Positions 18,220 to 29,110 are shown, numbered from the stretch's first letter. The stretch: 64,000 nucleotides of DNA from Rickettsiella endosymbiont of Xylota segnis (GCF_964019545.1 NZ_OZ026451.1:1111001-1175000); one strand, 5' to 3'. Notes: generated by a model not told the origin, from the sequence alone. Numbers and translations: made by a program.

Positions 18220-19773
18220 ATGTCTAAACTTAATCCTCGTCCCATCCTATTGCTTATATTAGATGGATGGGGTTATAGAAAAGAAAAAGGGCATAACGCC
18301 ATCGCAATGGCCAATACGCCGCATTGGGATTACTTACTGCAAACCTATCCACACACACTACTGGATGCATCTGGTTTAGCCGTAGGATTACCTGCGGGTC
18401 AAATGGGTAACTCAGAAGTCGGTCATCTCACCATGGGTGCCGGCCGAGTAATTTATCAAGATTTAAGCCGTATTAATAAAGACATAGAAACTGGAGAATT
18501 TTTTAACAACCCTTGTTTGCTAACAGGATTTAAAAAAATCAAAGCCAGTCAAAAATCAGTACATATTTTAGGACTTTTATCGCCAGGCGGTATCCATAGT
18601 CATGAACAACATTGGTATGCCTTACTTGAATTAGCCGCGCAACAAGGAATTCAACAGTGTTACTTACATCCTTTTCTCGATGGCCGTGATACACCACCAA
18701 AAAGTGCGGCCAACTATCTAGAAAATCTCGAAAAAAAATGTAAACAATTGGGTCTTGGCAAAATTGTCAGCCTTATCGGTCGTTATTATGCAATGGATAG
18801 AGACAACCGTTGGGAGCGTACGCAACTAGCGTATGATTGTTTAAGCTTAGGCGAAGCACGCTATACTGCCGATACTGCTTTACATGCTTTGCAATTGGCT
18901 TACTCACGTGGAGAAAGTGATGAATTTGTTTCGCCCACTACAATTCACGATGAAAATAAACCGCCAGTGAAAATTAAAAAGGGTGATCTTGTTATCTTTA
19001 TGAATTTCCGCGCTGATCGTGCACGTCAACTGAGTCATGCTTTTCTCGACAAACAATTCTCAGGTTTTATTCGACAAACACAACCACATCTAGCAGGATT
19101 TATCTCTTTAACTGAATATGCTAGCGACATCCCCAGTCAAATTGCTTTTCCTCAACAATCCTTACGTAATGGCTTAGGTGAATATCTTGCTCAACATCAT
19201 TTGACCCAATTACGTATTGCAGAAACTGAAAAATACGCACATGTCACCTTCTTTTTTAATGGTGGCGATGAAATCCCTTCAGCAAATGAAACACGCGTTT
19301 TAATCCCTTCAAAGAAAGTGAGTACCTATGATCTTACTCCGACAATGAGTGCTATCGAAATTACTCAATATCTGTTAGAAGACATTAAAGAAAAAAAATA
19401 TGATGTTATCATTTGTAACTTTGCCAACCCCGATATGCTAGGACATACTGGAAATTTAGCAGCAACTCTGCAAGGAATTAGCTGCATTGACGATTGTATT
19501 GGCAAGCTTATTGCTTGTTTACAAGAATATGGTGGTGAAGCCATCATTACTGCCGATCATGGTAATGCTGAATGTATGTTTGATGAAAAAACGCAACAAG
19601 CACATACTGCTCACACCAATGAACCTGTACCGTTTGTTTATATCGGTCGACCGGCGAAAATAAATCCAGTCAAGCATGCAAGTTTAGCGGATATCGCCCC
19701 TACTCTTTTAAGTTTATTAAATTTACCTAAACCGAAAGAAATGACCGGTCAAAACTTACTTGCACTGAAATAA
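18220..19773 (+). CDS. gpmI: 2,3-bisphosphoglycerate-independent phosphoglycerate mutase
   Basis: 517 residues from the chosen ATG, the usual length. The open frame extends 43 codons further to 18091, but that part is repeat copy C and TAGG precedes the chosen ATG. The metal site DGWG (Asp15), the phosphoserine nucleophile GQMGNSEVGH (Ser65), FLDGRDTPP, NFRADRARQ and the late TADHGNAE motif are all present. It interconverts 3- and 2-phosphoglycerate in glycolysis and gluconeogenesis, using Mn2+. In many Gammaproteobacteria gpmI is followed by envC and ctpA; here 13.6 kb of duplicated accessory DNA lies between gpmI and the S41 protease. Confidence 0.95.
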   Translation: MSKLNPRPILLLILDGWGYRKEKGHNAIAMANTPHWDYLLQTYPHTLLDASGLAVGLPAGQMGNSEVGHLTMGAGRVIYQDLSRINKDIETGEFFNNPCLLTGFKKIKASQKSVHILGLLSPGGIHSHEQHWYALLELAAQQGIQQCYLHPFLDGRDTPPKSAANYLENLEKKCKQLGLGKIVSLIGRYYAMDRDNRWERTQLAYDCLSLGEARYTADTALHALQLAYSRGESDEFVSPTTIHDENKPPVKIKKGDLVIFMNFRADRARQLSHAFLDKQFSGFIRQTQPHLAGFISLTEYASDIPSQIAFPQQSLRNGLGEYLAQHHLTQLRIAETEKYAHVTFFFNGGDEIPSANETRVLIPSKKVSTYDLTPTMSAIEITQYLLEDIKEKKYDVIICNFANPDMLGHTGNLAATLQGISCIDDCIGKLIACLQEYGGEAIITADHGNAECMFDEKTQQAHTAHTNEPVPFVYIGRPAKINPVKHASLADIAPTLLSLLNLPKPKEMTGQNLLALK

Positions 19774-19838
19774 TTTTAGCATTTCGTTCCTTTTTTTCAC
19801 AATAATTCTCCCTTAAATAAAAATCGCCTATCTTGTAA

Positions 19839-19867
19839 TTGATAAAAAATTAAGGAGAGACTATAAA
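19839..19867 (+). promoter_or_regulatory. sigma70-type promoter of duplication unit 1
   Basis: TTGATA (19839-19844), a 17-base spacer and TATAAA (19862-19867). The same elements with the same spacing recur in units 2 and 3, which supports their function. Confidence 0.65.
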
Positions 19868-19905
19868 TTAAGAACAAGCTGAGTTCGCTTGAATAAGGAG
19901 ACTTT

Positions 19906-20682
19906 GTGAAAAACACATCGATTAAATGGATTGTCATTATCTCTTTGCTTTTTACAAGCAACGCCTTTGCAAATGCCAATGACTGTGGTTGTTGCTTAAA
20001 ACCCATTTTGCCGACTAAAGGCGTCTGGTATGCCGACTTAGCAGCAGGCTGGGTATTTAACTACCATGCCGATCAATATACCGTTTCTCAACAAAACTTC
20101 TTTCCAGATGTTTACTTTAGTGACAACAATCAAAATAGTGAAGTACTGGCTTTATCGGGAGGTTATAGTTGGCATCGAGACGACGTATGGCTACCTATTT
20201 TAAGCTTAGGTCTAGAATATAGTTATTATTTTCCCATCAAGTCAACTGGTTTCATCCAAAAATTTTTTAGCCCTAACCTTACCGACTATACCTATGAATT
20301 TAAAACCCATTTTCAACAACTTAATTTACTAGCGAAAGCTAATATTTATCGTTGGTCGAGCGGTCTTTCTCCCTATCTTTTAGGCGGGATTGGCAACAGT
20401 TGGAATACACTGAACTCTTATACCGAAACCGCTTTACCCGGTATTACACCGCGTATCCCTCCCGGATTTAGTAAAGGAACAACGAGTAACTTCGTTTATA
20501 TCCTTGGATTCGGCATGGACTATGACATCAACAAAAATTTTCAAATAGGCCTAGGTTATCGCTATGACGTTTTAGGAAAAGCACGTAGTGGCAATGGGGT
20601 TTCAACTTTTGCTAATGTCAATTTAAAAGGCCGATCCAACCTAAGTACTTTACTACTTAATCTGCGATATTACTTTGCTTAG
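19906..20682 (+). CDS. outer-membrane beta-barrel protein
   Basis: 258 residues from a GTG start with AAGGAG 7 bases upstream. A Sec signal peptide (SIKWIVIISLLFTSNAFA) is followed by a region with paired Cys (CGCC), alternating aromatic/polar beta-strand patterns and a C-terminal strand ending LRYYFA, all typical of small OmpA/opacity-like 8-stranded barrels. Segments such as LGLEYSYYFP and GLGYRYDVLG fit strands of this fold. The function is unknown. This is the only intact copy: shrunken relics of the same gene stand before the second and third giant genes. It may be co-transcribed with the frameshifted giant gene downstream. Confidence 0.75.
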   Translation: MKNTSIKWIVIISLLFTSNAFANANDCGCCLKPILPTKGVWYADLAAGWVFNYHADQYTVSQQNFFPDVYFSDNNQNSEVLALSGGYSWHRDDVWLPILSLGLEYSYYFPIKSTGFIQKFFSPNLTDYTYEFKTHFQQLNLLAKANIYRWSSGLSPYLLGGIGNSWNTLNSYTETALPGITPRIPPGFSKGTTSNFVYILGFGMDYDINKNFQIGLGYRYDVLGKARSGNGVSTFANVNLKGRSNLSTLLLNLRYYFA

Positions 20683-20749
20683 CTCGTTTAGATAAGCTTG
20701 CTTGCATTTGATCTTACTTTGTCTAGAAAAATTATAATAAGGATATTTT

Positions 20750-23700
20750 ATGAACAACAAAACTCGTATCATTGAGCCTATCGGCTGGAGCCTTCAGAAT
20801 CCTTTCCCTGCCACGGTGACCATAGGAACAGATTATGAAGCAGTCTATCAGCTCGTCAGCAACCTGCCTGCTCCTATGCCGGCCCCTTTAACCGTTACCT
20901 ACACCGGTGGAAGTGATTTCACCGTTGTAGACCAATGCTCCGGTCTGTTTCTTGTACCAGGGCAAACCTGCAACGTGACCGTCCGCTTTACTCCATCCAG
21001 TGCAGGCGTACAGCAATTTCAACTGACATTGCATTACTTTAATGATGTCGTGCCGCTACCCGTACAAACCATGACCGCAGAAGGCAGTACTACTTTAATT
21101 GTAGGCAGTGTCACTCAAGCATTACCCGCAACCACTGTCGTTAATCTATCTATCCTATCATTTTCACCTTTCAAAATGTGGGCGGAAATGCAGCAACCAA
21201 TCTTGATCTACAACGCAATTATCCAGCAGATTTCACAGAAGAAAATAACACCTGTTCAACGACTTTAGCTGCTGGAGCAAGTTGTAGTGTTCAAGGAAGC
21301 TTGATCCCTTCTAACCCAGGTAATTATGAAGTGGCCGCCGATTTATTTTATGCCGAAAGTGTAACACCTGCCTCGGTATCGACTAGTACTAACGCCATCG
21401 AGATTATAGTTACCGGTGCAGTCACCACACCTTTGCCCGATCCCACTGTTGTCGGTGAGAGCTTTCCGGTTGTATTTGCCTATACCAATAACAGTGACTT
21501 GCCCGCGACCAGTGTCAATATCACTACGAACTATCCGCCAGGATTTATTCAGCAATCCGATAACTGCACCGGCACGCTCAACGCCCACTCCAGCTGTACC
21601 CTACAAGGAACGTTCACACCTGCCACGGCCGGTGATTTTACGGTCGGCGTCTCTTTGACCTACGCTGAAAGCAATAATCCTGTGCCACTCTCTACGAGTA
21701 CTACGGCGGATATCGGAGCCTCAGGTATTGTCGGGGATGTCACCACGCCTTTACCCGCAACAACTTCCATCGACGTCAGTTATCCCGTGGTGTTTACCTA
21801 TACCAACGAAGGATCAGTCACCGCAACAGGCCTCAATATAACAAGCAACTATCCGCCGGAATTTACTCAGCAATCCAACTCCTGCTCCGGTAGCTTAGGT
21901 GTGGGATCAGTTTGTACGGTAACAGGAAGCTTGCTGCCTACCAGTGTAGGAAATTATACCGTGGATGTTTCGTTAAGCTATGACCAAAGCATCAACCCTG
22001 TTCCTTTGTCCACCACTACCTCTGCGATTGCGGTGGCTATTACCGGTACGGTAAGTACGCCTTTACCAGCTATCAGCGCTATTAATACCAGTTATCCTGT
22101 TATCTTTAGCTATAAGAATAACAGCTCAGTCGCTGCCAGTGGTATGGTGTTAACGCCTAACTATCCGGCTGGCTTTACTGAAAATACCAATACTTGTGCA
22201 TCCGGAACACTGGCTGCCGGTCAAACCTGTAGCATACAAGGAAGTTTTATACCCACTAACGAGGGGAATTATACCGTTGCTACTTCTTTGACCTATACAG
22301 GCGCCCCTGCGGCCATCCCACTTTCTACCAGTACTTCGACACTGGAATTTGTTCTAACCGGAGACGTCAGCACACCTTTACCAGGAACGCTGGAATTAGG
22401 TAATGAGTATCCCGTGGTATTTACCTATACGAATGCTAGTCCGTTACCCGCGACTAACTTGGTTTTTACACCGAATTATCCAGCTGACTTTATGCCAGAG
22501 ACGAATACTTGCACGAGTACCTTAGCCAGCAATAGCGCCTGTGCTGTCTCTGGAACACTGATCCCCAGCAGCAACACAGCTCCTGGACCAATCACCGTAG
22601 GACTCAATTTGGCTTATTTTGAAGGTTCACCGAGCGTGTTAACTACCAGCTCAGAAGTAGAGAGCATAGTTGTTATTACCGGTACCGTCGTTGAAGCATT
22701 ACCGCCTACGGAAACGGCATCCGCTACGCCACTACCTGTCGTCTTTCAATATACCAATGACGGCAATGCACCCGCTACCGGATTAAATCTAACAACTAAT
22801 TATCCTCCTGAATTTACCCAAGATTCTAATACCTGCACAGGAACACTAGGCGTCGACGCAAGTTGTCAGATCACCGGGAATTTAGATATTAGTGCAACCG
22901 GTAATTATTCAGTGGGTGTGACATTAAACACCAATGAAGTTGCACCCGTTGCGTTAATCACTCAAACTTCAATAATTGCCGCGGAAGTCATCGGATCAGT
23001 CGTGCAAGCCTTACCGGGAAGTACGGTCATTAATACTAAATATTCCGTTACGTTCTTGTTCATTAATGAAGGCGCTGTTGACGCAACGACAGTTAATATA
23101 GTCACTAACTACCCTGCTGATTTTCAGCAAACTTCAGATACATGTGGCGCAACATTAGCGGCTGGTGCCAGTTGTAGAGTACAAGGGACACTTACACCCA
23201 CAAGCGAGGGATCGCAAACGGTAGAGCTAACCTTTCAATACGCTGAGGGTAGTGATATTCCTTTATCCACATCCACTATCGTCGGTACGCTGGTTTTACA
23301 AGGTATCGTGCAACAAGGTTTTCCTGACGTAGCAAGTGCTAACACGGCTTATCCATTAACATTTAAATATACCAATCCAGGCCCTGGTAATGCTACCAGT
23401 TTGACTATCAGCAGCACTCCAGGTTTGGACATTACCTCCAACACCTGTACGGGAACACTACCTGCAAATAGCAGTTGTACCATAGAAGCCAGTTTTACAC
23501 CCACCCAAATTGGTGCTTATGCGGCAGGTGTAACCTTATCCTATAATCAAGGTGAAGACATCCCTTTAAACACCTATACCGTCGTTGGCAATAGCTTATT
23601 TATTGCTGGAGGTGGTGAAGGCTTTCTCCGCACTACACCGAATTGGTCAAAATGGACTACTCGAGATAACGCTAACAATGTTAATTTAACCGGTATCGCT

Positions 23701-24486
23701 TTTAGTCCACAATTACAACGCTATGTTATGGTTGGTAACTATAATAGTTCGGGTGTCAAAGGATTTCTTCAATTTACGAGAGATGGAATTAGTTTTAACG
23801 ACTATGCATTTCCCTCACCCTTTTTACCACTAAATATTATCTGGAACCCTGACCTTTCCCAATTTCTGACTGTAGGTGGAAATGGAGGGATTGCAAGCAG
23901 TGTCGATGGTTTAAACTGGATAACTCAAACCAGTCCGGTTAATACCACTTTATATAGCACTAGCTGGAGCCCACAACAACACCAATATGTCGTAGTGGGT
24001 GCAAATGGTACTATTTTAACCAGTCTAGATGGTATTGATTGGCAATTACAAACGAGTGGTGTTGGCGACATCTTAACCGCTGTGGCATGGAGTCCAAGTT
24101 TGGAGCGATATGTTGTCAGTACCAGCGCTAATTATGTTTTAAATAGTACTGATGGCACCATCTGGAATAATCCGGGTGCAAATATAGAATTTATTGCACA
24201 GAGTGTCACCTGGTCACCTACACTGGCCCAATTTGCTCTAGTAGGAAATAATACTTATATAGCTACGAGTAGTGATGGCCAGCAATGGCAGAAGCAGCAA
24301 TCAGGAACAACGAAAGTTATTAATGATGTCATTTGGTTTAGTTACTTGAATAAGTTTTATGCCGTAGGCACAAATACTAATGTTTATAATAGTGCAACCG
24401 GTTTAAATAAGTGGGATAATAAGTCGCTTACCTTAATTGATAATTATTCAATCAATGCGGTAGCCGCAGGCGCCGTTGTTGGTTAA
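20750..24486 (+). pseudogene. giant Ig-like/beta-propeller protein, unit 1, frameshifted
   Basis: It begins like the two other copies (MNNKTRIIEPIGWSLQN) with AAGGA upstream. Next to GTCGTT at 21137-21142 one base is missing relative to units 2 and 3 (GTTGAATC became GTTAATC). The first frame therefore stops at 21268, while the correct frame continues from about 21150 to 24486. The two parts would together make about 1,245 residues. No slippery sequence is visible there, and the neighbouring GG-to-TA change suggests real decay. The downstream frame is otherwise uninterrupted, so the lesion is recent or an assembly error. Domains are as in unit 2, with Asp-box blades (SVDGLNW, SLDGIDW, SSDGQQW) at the end. 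Confidence 0.8.
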
Positions 24487-24532
24487 TCATAACTTTAAAA
24501 TAACTTACCTATCATTGCAGGCTTAAAAGGGA

Positions 24533-24565
24533 AGGTAATGTTGACAACTAACATTATCTTTTTTT
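24533..24565 (+). terminator. intrinsic terminator, unit 1
   Basis: AGGTAATGTT (24533-24542) pairs with AACATTATCT (24550-24559), with one G-U pair, followed by a T-run. Confidence 0.8.
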
Positions 24566-24754
24566 ATTAAATTAATAACAAAGAAAAATTTCTGAATAGT
24601 AAAAATATTTAAGTCTGAACTTAGTAATATTTCTAACGTTACTATGAATTTCTATTGAAATAAATAAACTTTTTTTCTTGGTAGAAAATCTATATTGCTA
24701 ACAAATTATTTACAATATAACTTTTCCCTATAAATAAATTTGCCTATCTTGTAA

Positions 24755-24783
24755 TTGATAAAAAATTAAGGAAAGAATATAAA
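24755..24783 (+). promoter_or_regulatory. sigma70-type promoter of unit 2
   Basis: TTGATA (24755-24760), a 17-base spacer and TATAAA (24778-24783), conserved from unit 1. It stands upstream of the barrel relic, so it now probably drives the giant gene at 24939. Confidence 0.6.
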
Positions 24784-24821
24784 TTAAAAACCGGTTAAGT
24801 TAACTCGAATAAGGAGATTCT

Positions 24822-24930
24822 GTGAAAAAACATCGATTTAATAGATTGTCATTACTCTGCTCCACTTTTGCCAATATCAATTAGACCGATCCACTCTAAA
24901 TGTCTTATTACTTAACCTCGATATTACAAG
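24822..24930 (+). pseudogene. relic of the outer-membrane barrel gene, unit 2
   Basis: It starts with the same GTG and AAGGAG as the intact gene at 19906 and encodes a shrunken signal-peptide-like stretch, then TAG at 24882. The following bases match the last 60-70 bases of the intact gene (CCGATCCA...TATTAC). About 650 internal bases have been lost. The fragment explains the spurious N-terminal extension of the open frame that enters the giant gene at 24900. Confidence 0.8.
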
Positions 24931-24938
24931 GAAATTCC

Positions 24939-27900
24939 ATGAACAACAAAACCCGTACCATTGATCCTATCGGCTGGAGCCTTCAGAATCCTTTCCCTGC
25001 CACGGTGACCATAGGAACAGATTATGAAGCAGTCTATCAGCTCGTCAGCAACCTGCCTGCTCCTATGCCGGCCCCTTTAACCGTTACCTACACCGGTGGA
25101 AGTGATTTCACCGTTGTAGACCAATGCTCCGGTCTGTTTCTTGTACCAGGGCAAACCTGCAACGTGACCGTCCGCTTTACTCCATCCAGTGCAGGCGTAC
25201 AGCAATTTCAACTGACATTGCATTACTTTAATGATGTCGTGCCGCTACCCGTACAAACCATGACCGCAGAAGGCAGTACTACTTTAATTGTAGGCAGTGT
25301 CACTCAAGCATTACCCGCAACCACTGTCGTTGAATCTATCTATCCGGTCATTTTCACCTTTCAAAATGTGGGCGGAAATGCAGCAACCAATCTTGATCTA
25401 CAACGCAATTATCCAGCGGATTTCACAGAAGAAAATAACACCTGTTCAACGACTTTAGCTGCTGGAGCAAGTTGTAGTGTTCAAGGAAGCTTGATCCCTT
25501 CTAACCCAGGTAATTATGGAGTGGCCGCCGATTTATTTTATGCCGAAAGTGTAACGCCCGCCTCGGTATCGACCAGTACTAGCGCCATCGCGATTACCGT
25601 TACCGGCGCAGTCACCACACCTCTACCCCATCTAACTGTTGTCGGTAATAGCTTTCCGGTTGTATTTGCCTATACCAATAACAGTGACTTGCCCGCGACC
25701 AGTGTCAATATCACTACGAACTATCCGCCAGGATTTATTCAGCAATCCGATAACTGCACCGGCACGCTCAACGCCCACTCCAGCTGTACCCTACAAGGAA
25801 CGTTCACACCTGCCACGGCCGGTGATTTTACGGTCGGCGTCTCTTTGACCTATGCTGAAAGCAGTAATCCTGTGCCACTCTCCACGAGTACCACGGCGGA
25901 TGTCGGTGCCTTAGGCATTGTCGGTGATGTCACCACGCCTTTACCGGCAACCACGTCAATCGACGTTAGTTATCCCGTGGTATTTACCTACACCAATGAA
26001 GATTCCATCACCGCAACAGGCCTCAATATAACAAGCAACTATCCGCCGGAATTTACTCAGCAATCCAACTCCTGCTCCGGTAGCTTAGGTGTGGGATCAG
26101 TTTGTACGGTAACAGGAAGCTTGCTGCCTACCAGTGTAGGAAATTATACCGTGGATGTTTCGTTAAGCTATGACCAAAGCATCAACCCTGTTCCTTTGTC
26201 CACCACTACCTCTGCGATTGCGGTGGCTATTACCGGTACGGTAAGTACGCCTTTACCAGCTATCAGCGCTATTAATACCAGTTATCCTGTTATCTTTAGC
26301 TATAAGAATAACAGCTCAGTCGCTGCCAGTGGTATGGTGTTAACGCCTAACTATCCGGCTGGCTTTACTGAAAATACCAATACTTGTGCATCCGGAACAC
26401 TGGCTGCCGGTCAAACCTGTAGCATACAAGGAAGTTTTATACCCACTAACGAGGGGAATTATACCGTTGCTACTTCTTTGACCTATACAGGCGCCCCTGC
26501 GGCCATCCCACTTTCTACCAGTACTTCGACACTGGAATTTGTTCTAACCGGAGACGTCAGCACACCTTTACCAGGAACGCTGGAATTAGGTAATGAGTAT
26601 CCCGTGGTATTTACCTATACGAATGCTAGTCCGTTACCCGCGACTAACTTGGTTTTTACACCGAATTATCCAGCTGACTTTATGCCAGAGACGAATACTT
26701 GCACGAGTACCTTAGCCAGCAATAGCGCCTGTGCTGTCTCTGGAACACTGATCCCCAGCAGCAACACAGCTCCTGGACCAGTCACAGTAGGCCTCAATTT
26801 GACCTATTCTGAAGGAGCACCGATCAATTTAACAACTTCATCAGAAATACAAAGTTCTGTTATTCTTACCGGCACCATCCTTGAAGCATTACCGCCTACG
26901 AAAACGGCATCCGCTACTCCAGTCTCAGTCGTCTTTCAATATACCAATGACGGCAATGCACCTGCTACCGGATTAAATCTAACAACTAATTATCCTCCTG
27001 AATTTACCGAAGATTCTAGGACCTGCACAGGAACAACACTAGGGGTCGGTGCAAGTTGTCAGATCACCGGGAATTTAGACATTAGTGTAACCGGTAATTA
27101 TTCAGTGAGTGTGACCTTAGACACCGCCGAAACCTCACCGGTAACACTGACAACACAAACCTCGATAATAGCTGCAGAAGTGGTTGGATCGATAGAACAG
27201 GGCTTACCCAGTAGCACTGTTGTTAATACCGGCTATCCAGTTACGTTCTTATTCACCAATGAAGGAGCGGTTGACGCAACAGCAATTAATATAGTGACTA
27301 ACTATCCTGCTGATTTTCAGCAAACTTCAGATACGTGTGGAACAACATTAGCGGCTGGTGCTAGCTGTAGAGTACAAGGAATACTCACACCCACAAGCGA
27401 GGGGACGCAAACGGTAGGCGTAACCTTTAATTACGCTGAAGGTAGTGCTATTCCATTATCAACATCCACTACGGTGGGTACATTAGTCTTACAAGGTATC
27501 GTGCAACAAGGTTTTCCCGATGTCACAGCTCCTACCCTAACTTATCCATTAATATTTGAATATACGAATCCTAATCCTGCCGATGCCACGGGTTTGAATC
27601 TGAGTAGCACGGTACCTCCCGGTTTGGACATTACCTCCAACACCTGCACGGGAACGCTCGCTGCGAATAGCAGTTGTACCATACAAGCCAGTTTTACCAC
27701 CGCAACTGCAGGTAATTATACGGCGGGTGTGACCTTATCCTATGACCAAGGTACACCCATTCCTTTAAATACCTATACCGTAACTGCCGCGACCGGTAAT
27801 ACCTTATTAATTGCTGTAGGTAATTCGGGTTTTTGTCGAACCTCACCGAATTGGACTACTTGGACTAATCGAGATACATCCAGCAATATAACTTTGACCA

Positions 27901-28697
27901 GTATAACATTTAGCCCACAATTACAATTATTTGCTATGGTAGGTAGACAATCTTCTTCCGGAGTTGTACGAACCACAAGCGATGGAGTTGCTTACACTGC
28001 TTTCCTCTGGTCACCAAGTTTTTTACCAGAATGTGTAACCTGGAGCTCTGACCTTTCGCAATTCTTAGCTGTTGGTACGAATGGAGGGATAGCCACCAGT
28101 ACAAATGGCATCAGCTATGTTACCCAAACATCAGGAGTAACCGTTACTTTAAATGGTGCTATGTGGAATTCACAACTTCAAGAATATGTCGTCGTAGGAG
28201 GAAACGGGACTATTTTAACCAGTCCTAATGGTATCAATTGGCAGCAGCAATCTAGTCCTGTTACTTTTAACTTAACTGATGTGGCATGGAGTCCGTCCCT
28301 AGGTCGTTACGTGATCTCTATGCTTGTGACTAACGCGATATTAAGTAGTACCGATGGCATCACCTGGAACGTTGTTGTACACACCCTCACCGCGGGTGGT
28401 CGATCAGTTGTCTGGTCACCGCAGTTTAGTTTATTTGCCATGGGATTGACTAATTCCAATGTCGGTACGAGCAATAATGGTGAAGTCTGGCAATCGGTGT
28501 CTACGGGAGCTCCAACAACGGGTAGTATAAATGACATTATTTGGTTTAGCCGCCAAAATCGATTCTATGCAGTAGGTAATAGTGCTTGGGTTTATTTTAC
28601 AACAAGTCCTAACTCATCACCCTGGCGTGAAAAAACGCTTACGCTTTTTGGTGGCTCCAATATTCTTGGTATAGCCGCAGGCGCCGTTGTTGGTTAA
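24939..28697 (+). CDS. giant repeat protein with Ig-like domains and Asp-box beta-propeller, unit 2
   Basis: 1,252 residues from ATG 24939 (MNNKTRTIDP), preceded by AAGGAA. The frame extends 13 codons upstream, but that part is barrel relic. Residues about 1-945 hold nine Ig-like repeats of about 90-100 residues, each opening with a T/S-x-PLP-type motif, then a YPVVFTYTN strand and a closing pair of Cys (TCTGTL...SC). The last 300 residues hold about seven blades with S-x-D/N-G-x-x-W Asp-boxes (STNGISY, SPNGINW, STDGITW) and repeated SPQLQ..VVGG strands, a sialidase/Ycf48-like propeller pattern. The paired Cys suggest an oxidising, extracytoplasmic location, yet no Sec signal is visible. The function is unknown; adhesion or ligand binding is inferred. 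Confidence 0.82.
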   Translation: MNNKTRTIDPIGWSLQNPFPATVTIGTDYEAVYQLVSNLPAPMPAPLTVTYTGGSDFTVVDQCSGLFLVPGQTCNVTVRFTPSSAGVQQFQLTLHYFNDVVPLPVQTMTAEGSTTLIVGSVTQALPATTVVESIYPVIFTFQNVGGNAATNLDLQRNYPADFTEENNTCSTTLAAGASCSVQGSLIPSNPGNYGVAADLFYAESVTPASVSTSTSAIAITVTGAVTTPLPHLTVVGNSFPVVFAYTNNSDLPATSVNITTNYPPGFIQQSDNCTGTLNAHSSCTLQGTFTPATAGDFTVGVSLTYAESSNPVPLSTSTTADVGALGIVGDVTTPLPATTSIDVSYPVVFTYTNEDSITATGLNITSNYPPEFTQQSNSCSGSLGVGSVCTVTGSLLPTSVGNYTVDVSLSYDQSINPVPLSTTTSAIAVAITGTVSTPLPAISAINTSYPVIFSYKNNSSVAASGMVLTPNYPAGFTENTNTCASGTLAAGQTCSIQGSFIPTNEGNYTVATSLTYTGAPAAIPLSTSTSTLEFVLTGDVSTPLPGTLELGNEYPVVFTYTNASPLPATNLVFTPNYPADFMPETNTCTSTLASNSACAVSGTLIPSSNTAPGPVTVGLNLTYSEGAPINLTTSSEIQSSVILTGTILEALPPTKTASATPVSVVFQYTNDGNAPATGLNLTTNYPPEFTEDSRTCTGTTLGVGASCQITGNLDISVTGNYSVSVTLDTAETSPVTLTTQTSIIAAEVVGSIEQGLPSSTVVNTGYPVTFLFTNEGAVDATAINIVTNYPADFQQTSDTCGTTLAAGASCRVQGILTPTSEGTQTVGVTFNYAEGSAIPLSTSTTVGTLVLQGIVQQGFPDVTAPTLTYPLIFEYTNPNPADATGLNLSSTVPPGLDITSNTCTGTLAANSSCTIQASFTTATAGNYTAGVTLSYDQGTPIPLNTYTVTAATGNTLLIAVGNSGFCRTSPNWTTWTNRDTSSNITLTSITFSPQLQLFAMVGRQSSSGVVRTTSDGVAYTAFLWSPSFLPECVTWSSDLSQFLAVGTNGGIATSTNGISYVTQTSGVTVTLNGAMWNSQLQEYVVVGGNGTILTSPNGINWQQQSSPVTFNLTDVAWSPSLGRYVISMLVTNAILSSTDGITWNVVVHTLTAGGRSVVWSPQFSLFAMGLTNSNVGTSNNGEVWQSVSTGAPTTGSINDIIWFSRQNRFYAVGNSAWVYFTTSPNSSPWREKTLTLFGGSNILGIAAGAVVG

Positions 28698-28744
28698 TCA
28701 TAACTTTTAAAATAACTTAGCTATCATTGCAGGCTTAAAAAGGA

Positions 28745-28780
28745 AGATAATGTTGGATAACTAACATTATCTTTTTTTTT
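28745..28780 (+). terminator. intrinsic terminator, unit 2
   Basis: AGATAATGTT (28745-28754) pairs perfectly with AACATTATCT (28763-28772) across an 8-base loop, then a run of Ts. Confidence 0.88.
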
Positions 28781-28864
28781 TAAATTAACAACAAAGCAAA
28801 AAAATTCTTGGATAATTATCTACTTTTTTTATTTTTACGCGAGTAAATTTTTTTTAATCATGCT

Positions 28865-29110
28865 AGTTTTTAATCTGGCTTACTTTGATTTATGAATAAT
28901 TTTATTACTTGCAACAAGCAGTGCAAACATTCCTTGTATAGATTTTCCTGAGCTGCAGGAGGAATCTTATCTCCATTAAGGGATTACTTTTATCTATGCG
29001 CAATTCAGCGAGTGTTTGGTCTGCATCATTCAGTCTGATGAAATCAATTTCACCATTTTTAAGTTGAAGTTAACCCCAGGTGCAATCAATCTGAGGATGG
29101 CGTGAGGAAT
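28865..29110 (-). pseudogene. unidentified gene relic between units 2 and 3
   Basis: The complementary strand reads as protein-like text across more than one frame. One frame gives LKNGEIDFIRLNDADQTLA and, after a shift near 28980, GDKIPPAAQENLYKECLHC and a stop near 28872. An in-frame stop and at least one shift break it. I do not recognise the family. The stretch is absent from the space between units 1 and 2. Confidence 0.4.

Noticed and set aside
21130..21270. Programmed frameshift in the unit 1 giant gene
   Set aside because: No slippery heptamer or downstream structure is visible, and the sister copies have an uninterrupted frame at the same place.
24900..24938. N-terminal extension of the unit 2 giant protein (MSYYLTSILQGNS)
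   Set aside because: The bases are the 3' relic of the barrel gene. Units 1 and 3 start at MNNKTR with their own ribosome binding sites.
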